From contig JBJKQE010000041.1 of NCBI GenBank assembly GCA_046705645.1, positions 1-26,062 of the forward strand: 26,062 nucleotides of DNA. The letters run 5' to 3'. The notes below the pieces were generated by a model, which made no database searches, was not told the origin of the DNA, and worked only from the letters and a program-made list of their open reading frames with translations. The translations under genes and the position numbers were made by a program. This stretch comes from FEN-1297 sp046705645. Its GTDB lineage: Bacteria; Bacteroidota; Ignavibacteria; Ignavibacteriales; Ignavibacteriaceae. Of this stretch, positions 24,333 through 26,062 are shown piece after piece (within the stretch, counting starts at the first letter, position 1; every line of letters starts with the position of its first letter).

Positions 24333-24582
24333 GACTTAAAGTACCAATTATTAAATTGAATAATCGATTGATCCCGGGGGAAAAGTATTAATCGATAAAA
24401 AAATGGTAATTTATTTTGTAAGGAAAAACACAATAATTTACCTTGACTTGACTTATTATAAATCAAAGGAATGTCATCAATACTATCCTGATGAATTCAA
24501 TATTAAAAGAAAACATAATCAGATTAGCATAGGTAATAGCTATTCACCTTTGTTTAGATTGATTAATTATAACGAAAGATGA
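24333..24582 (+). pseudogene. Out-of-frame 3' remainder of the PRC-barrel gene
   Basis: After the TGA the same frame continues DLKYQLLN. One base out, from 24356, it reads LNNRLIPGEK. After a second one-base shift the frame from 24385 reads VLIDKKMVIYFVRKN, YLDLTYYKSKECHQYYPDEF and NYNER, stopping at TGA 24580-24582. Joined, this gives the normal second PRC-barrel repeat and its tail. The two shifts fit single-base deletions. Confidence 0.7.
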
Positions 24583-24583
24583 A

Positions 24584-24772
24584 ATGGAAGTGTATAAAAG
24601 AATTTTATTAAATAACTTTATTGAAAAAACTGATGAAAAAATCTTTCCTCATTTTGCTCAATCCGGTGCGGAATTAAAATACTTGCTGCCGACTTATAAT
24701 TCAATATCATTGATGTTTATACTGATAACATTATTCAAAATTTCAAAGATTAAAAAGTGGTTCGGATATTAG
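24584..24772 (+). CDS. Short ORF of doubtful coding status
   Basis: A 62-codon ORF that starts 1 base after the last stop of the decayed PRC-barrel gene, with no ribosome site of its own. The C-terminal half (ISLMFILITLF followed by KISKIKKWFGY) would form one membrane helix with a basic end. No family recognised. It may be a remnant or a small membrane protein. Confidence 0.25.
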   Translation: MEVYKRILLNNFIEKTDEKIFPHFAQSGAELKYLLPTYNSISLMFILITLFKISKIKKWFGY

Positions 24773-25535
24773 ATTATAATATAAAGAAACAATAGAGTGA
24801 TATTTATACTTAATTGAAATTTTTTAACTCAATTATTTGAAATTGGGATTTTATTTACAAATACTTTACAAAATAAATTATCTTTTTAAATATTTATATA
24901 CTCATTAGCAATCATAAATCTGAAACAATTGAAAGATAATTCCTGCCCTGGTAATCATAGGTAAATTTTAGCTGCAATAGAAGTTAGCATTATCAAAGCT
25001 AAAATTAGTGCTACAAAATCATATTAATCTCCGCTTAAAAAAGCCATTAACTCCCGGATGTATTAAATTTTAAAACCCGATAAATTTGAGCTGTAAGAAG
25101 GCAAGAAATTTACTTGAAGTAATAGACTATTTGATCCTCATCATCAATATATCTTTTTAAAGTAGTAAGTTATTAAGATAACAATAGTAATATGTCTAAT
25201 TTTATAAAGGTATACCTATATATTTTAATACTCTGAAATATTTGAGAGACTCATATAAGGCAGGTAAAAGCCAAATCAGTAACTTAAAAAAGTTATAAAA
25301 TGCCACTTCATTTGAAATGAGCCGGGCACAAATGACATTGGGTTTTATATAAAATACCAATATAGGTAATCCTTTAACTGTAATAAAATCTATGGAACCA
25401 ATAAATAATAGGATAGCTTAAATAACAAGCCTCTATTTATTTTTGAAAATTTATTGGTTATTTTATTCATAAGTTATATCCCTAATCTAATATTACTATT
25501 TTATCTATATAATTTAAATTAACATCAAGAATTAT
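24773..25535. other. 763-base AT-rich region without a recognisable gene
   Basis: All six frames are closed by stops every few dozen codons. An imperfect AT-rich inverted repeat (AATAAATAATAGG near 25402 with CCTCTATTTATT near 25430, then TTTTG) could be a terminator. Otherwise nothing is supported; degraded genes are possible. Confidence 0.5.
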
Positions 25536-26062
25536 ATGCTTATAAATTTTCAACGCCTGTTAATATTCAATGTAATTTTAATTTTTACTCTATCTTTTAA
25601 TTGTGAAGCACAAACAAGAAAGTACATTGCAATTATTCCTCCGCTTCACAGCAGAAATCAACTAGGCAGTATAGAAAGTCCTTTACAACTAAGTAAACAG
25701 CAATTCATCCTATTCGTATATCCCAATGCAGTTGCAGTTTATTCGGAGTCTACCTTTAAGAATCAAAGCAATAATATTGTTAGTCAGGAAATGGCACTTC
25801 CGTCAACTGGGCATTTTGAAGACAAAAATGAACCTAATACTAGCAGAATATCGAATGGAATACTTAATATTGAACTTTGGATCCAAGGTAAGAAAGTAGC
25901 GCCGCAGCAAATTCAAGATGGCGGTGTAGACTGGTATACTATACAAACAAAATTTACACCGCATCAAACTCAGACAGTAAAATCACTATTCTGGGCAGAG
26001 ACTTCTCTTACTGACATAGATTCAATCCCCGGTTTGAACACGACAACTATTCAATCTGGAAA
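25536..26062 (+). CDS. Secreted protein of unknown function, 3' end cut by window edge
   Basis: The frame from the ATG at 25536 is open for 175 codons to the end of the window. The first ~29 residues form a signal peptide (LLIFNVILIFTLSFNCEA-Q). The mature part is beta-rich and polar: IAIIPPLHSRNQLGSIE, QFILFVYPNAVAVYSESTFKN, VSQEMALPSTGHF, ILNIELWIQGKKVAP, VDWYTIQTKFTPHQTQTVKSLFW. A layout of exported beta-sandwich with paired strands and an aromatic-rich core resembles DUF4424-like proteins only loosely, so I leave it unnamed. The ribosome site (AAGAA) is weak. Confidence 0.65.
   Translation, partial: MLINFQRLLIFNVILIFTLSFNCEAQTRKYIAIIPPLHSRNQLGSIESPLQLSKQQFILFVYPNAVAVYSESTFKNQSNNIVSQEMALPSTGHFEDKNEPNTSRISNGILNIELWIQGKKVAPQQIQDGGVDWYTIQTKFTPHQTQTVKSLFWAETSLTDIDSIPGLNTTTIQSG

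Noticed and set aside
24950..25040. Minus-strand mini membrane protein (VALILALIMLTSIAAKIYL) with a GGAG before an ATG
   Set aside because: The ATG and the hydrophobic stretch are in different frames and the peptide would be only ~20 residues.

Overview
This is an AT-rich window that most probably comes from an Ignavibacteria-type bacterium (the Bacteroidota/Chlorobiota/Ignavibacteriota group). The evidence is two secreted proteins ending in the 'QNYPNPFNPST' type A sorting domain of the type IX secretion system, a TonB receptor with an N-terminal carboxypeptidase-regulatory-like domain, and promoters whose -10 boxes fit TAnnTTTG. No rRNA, tRNA, CRISPR array or transposase was seen.

Layout. 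1-8150 holds the end of an unknown exported protein; two type IX-secreted proteins (an NlpC/P60-fibronectin III protein and a beta-propeller); a SagB-like nitroreductase; a DUF2911 protein; a PAP2 phosphatase; and an outer-membrane barrel protein. At 8241-8646 lies a decayed PadR regulator. Next come a TonB-dependent receptor (minus strand) and a methionine-rich cytochrome c (plus strand), transcribed divergently. 11750-15333 looks like an accessory insertion. It starts with a GC-rich hairpin element and a small ORF fragment, followed by a SIR2-like protein, a TcmP protein and a Gp37/Gp68 (DUF5131) three-cysteine protein. The last two genes overlap by 4 bases, and the block ends at a strong hairpin.

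15352-20020 is a stress/metal block on the minus strand: an exported rubrerythrin, an OmpR-type two-component system behind a DUF2231 membrane protein, and a cation diffusion facilitator. Tandem 11-bp repeats (CTTAAAA-type) precede the rubrerythrin gene and the DUF2231 operon. In both cases there are four repeats at exactly the same distance from a TAnnTTTG box. A weaker copy precedes the transporter gene. I infer that the linked response regulator binds these sites, making this a small local regulon.

20458-24582 holds an NtrB/NtrC-like pair. It is followed by a near-consensus sigma-54 promoter in front of a small secreted protein of unknown function, and then a PRC-barrel gene that is broken by a stop codon and two frameshifts. 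The last ~1.3 kb is mostly non-coding and ends in the start of another secreted protein cut by the window edge.

The two best leads for undescribed biology are the SIR2/TcmP/Gp37-Gp68 cassette, a candidate defence module, and the 11-bp repeat regulon.
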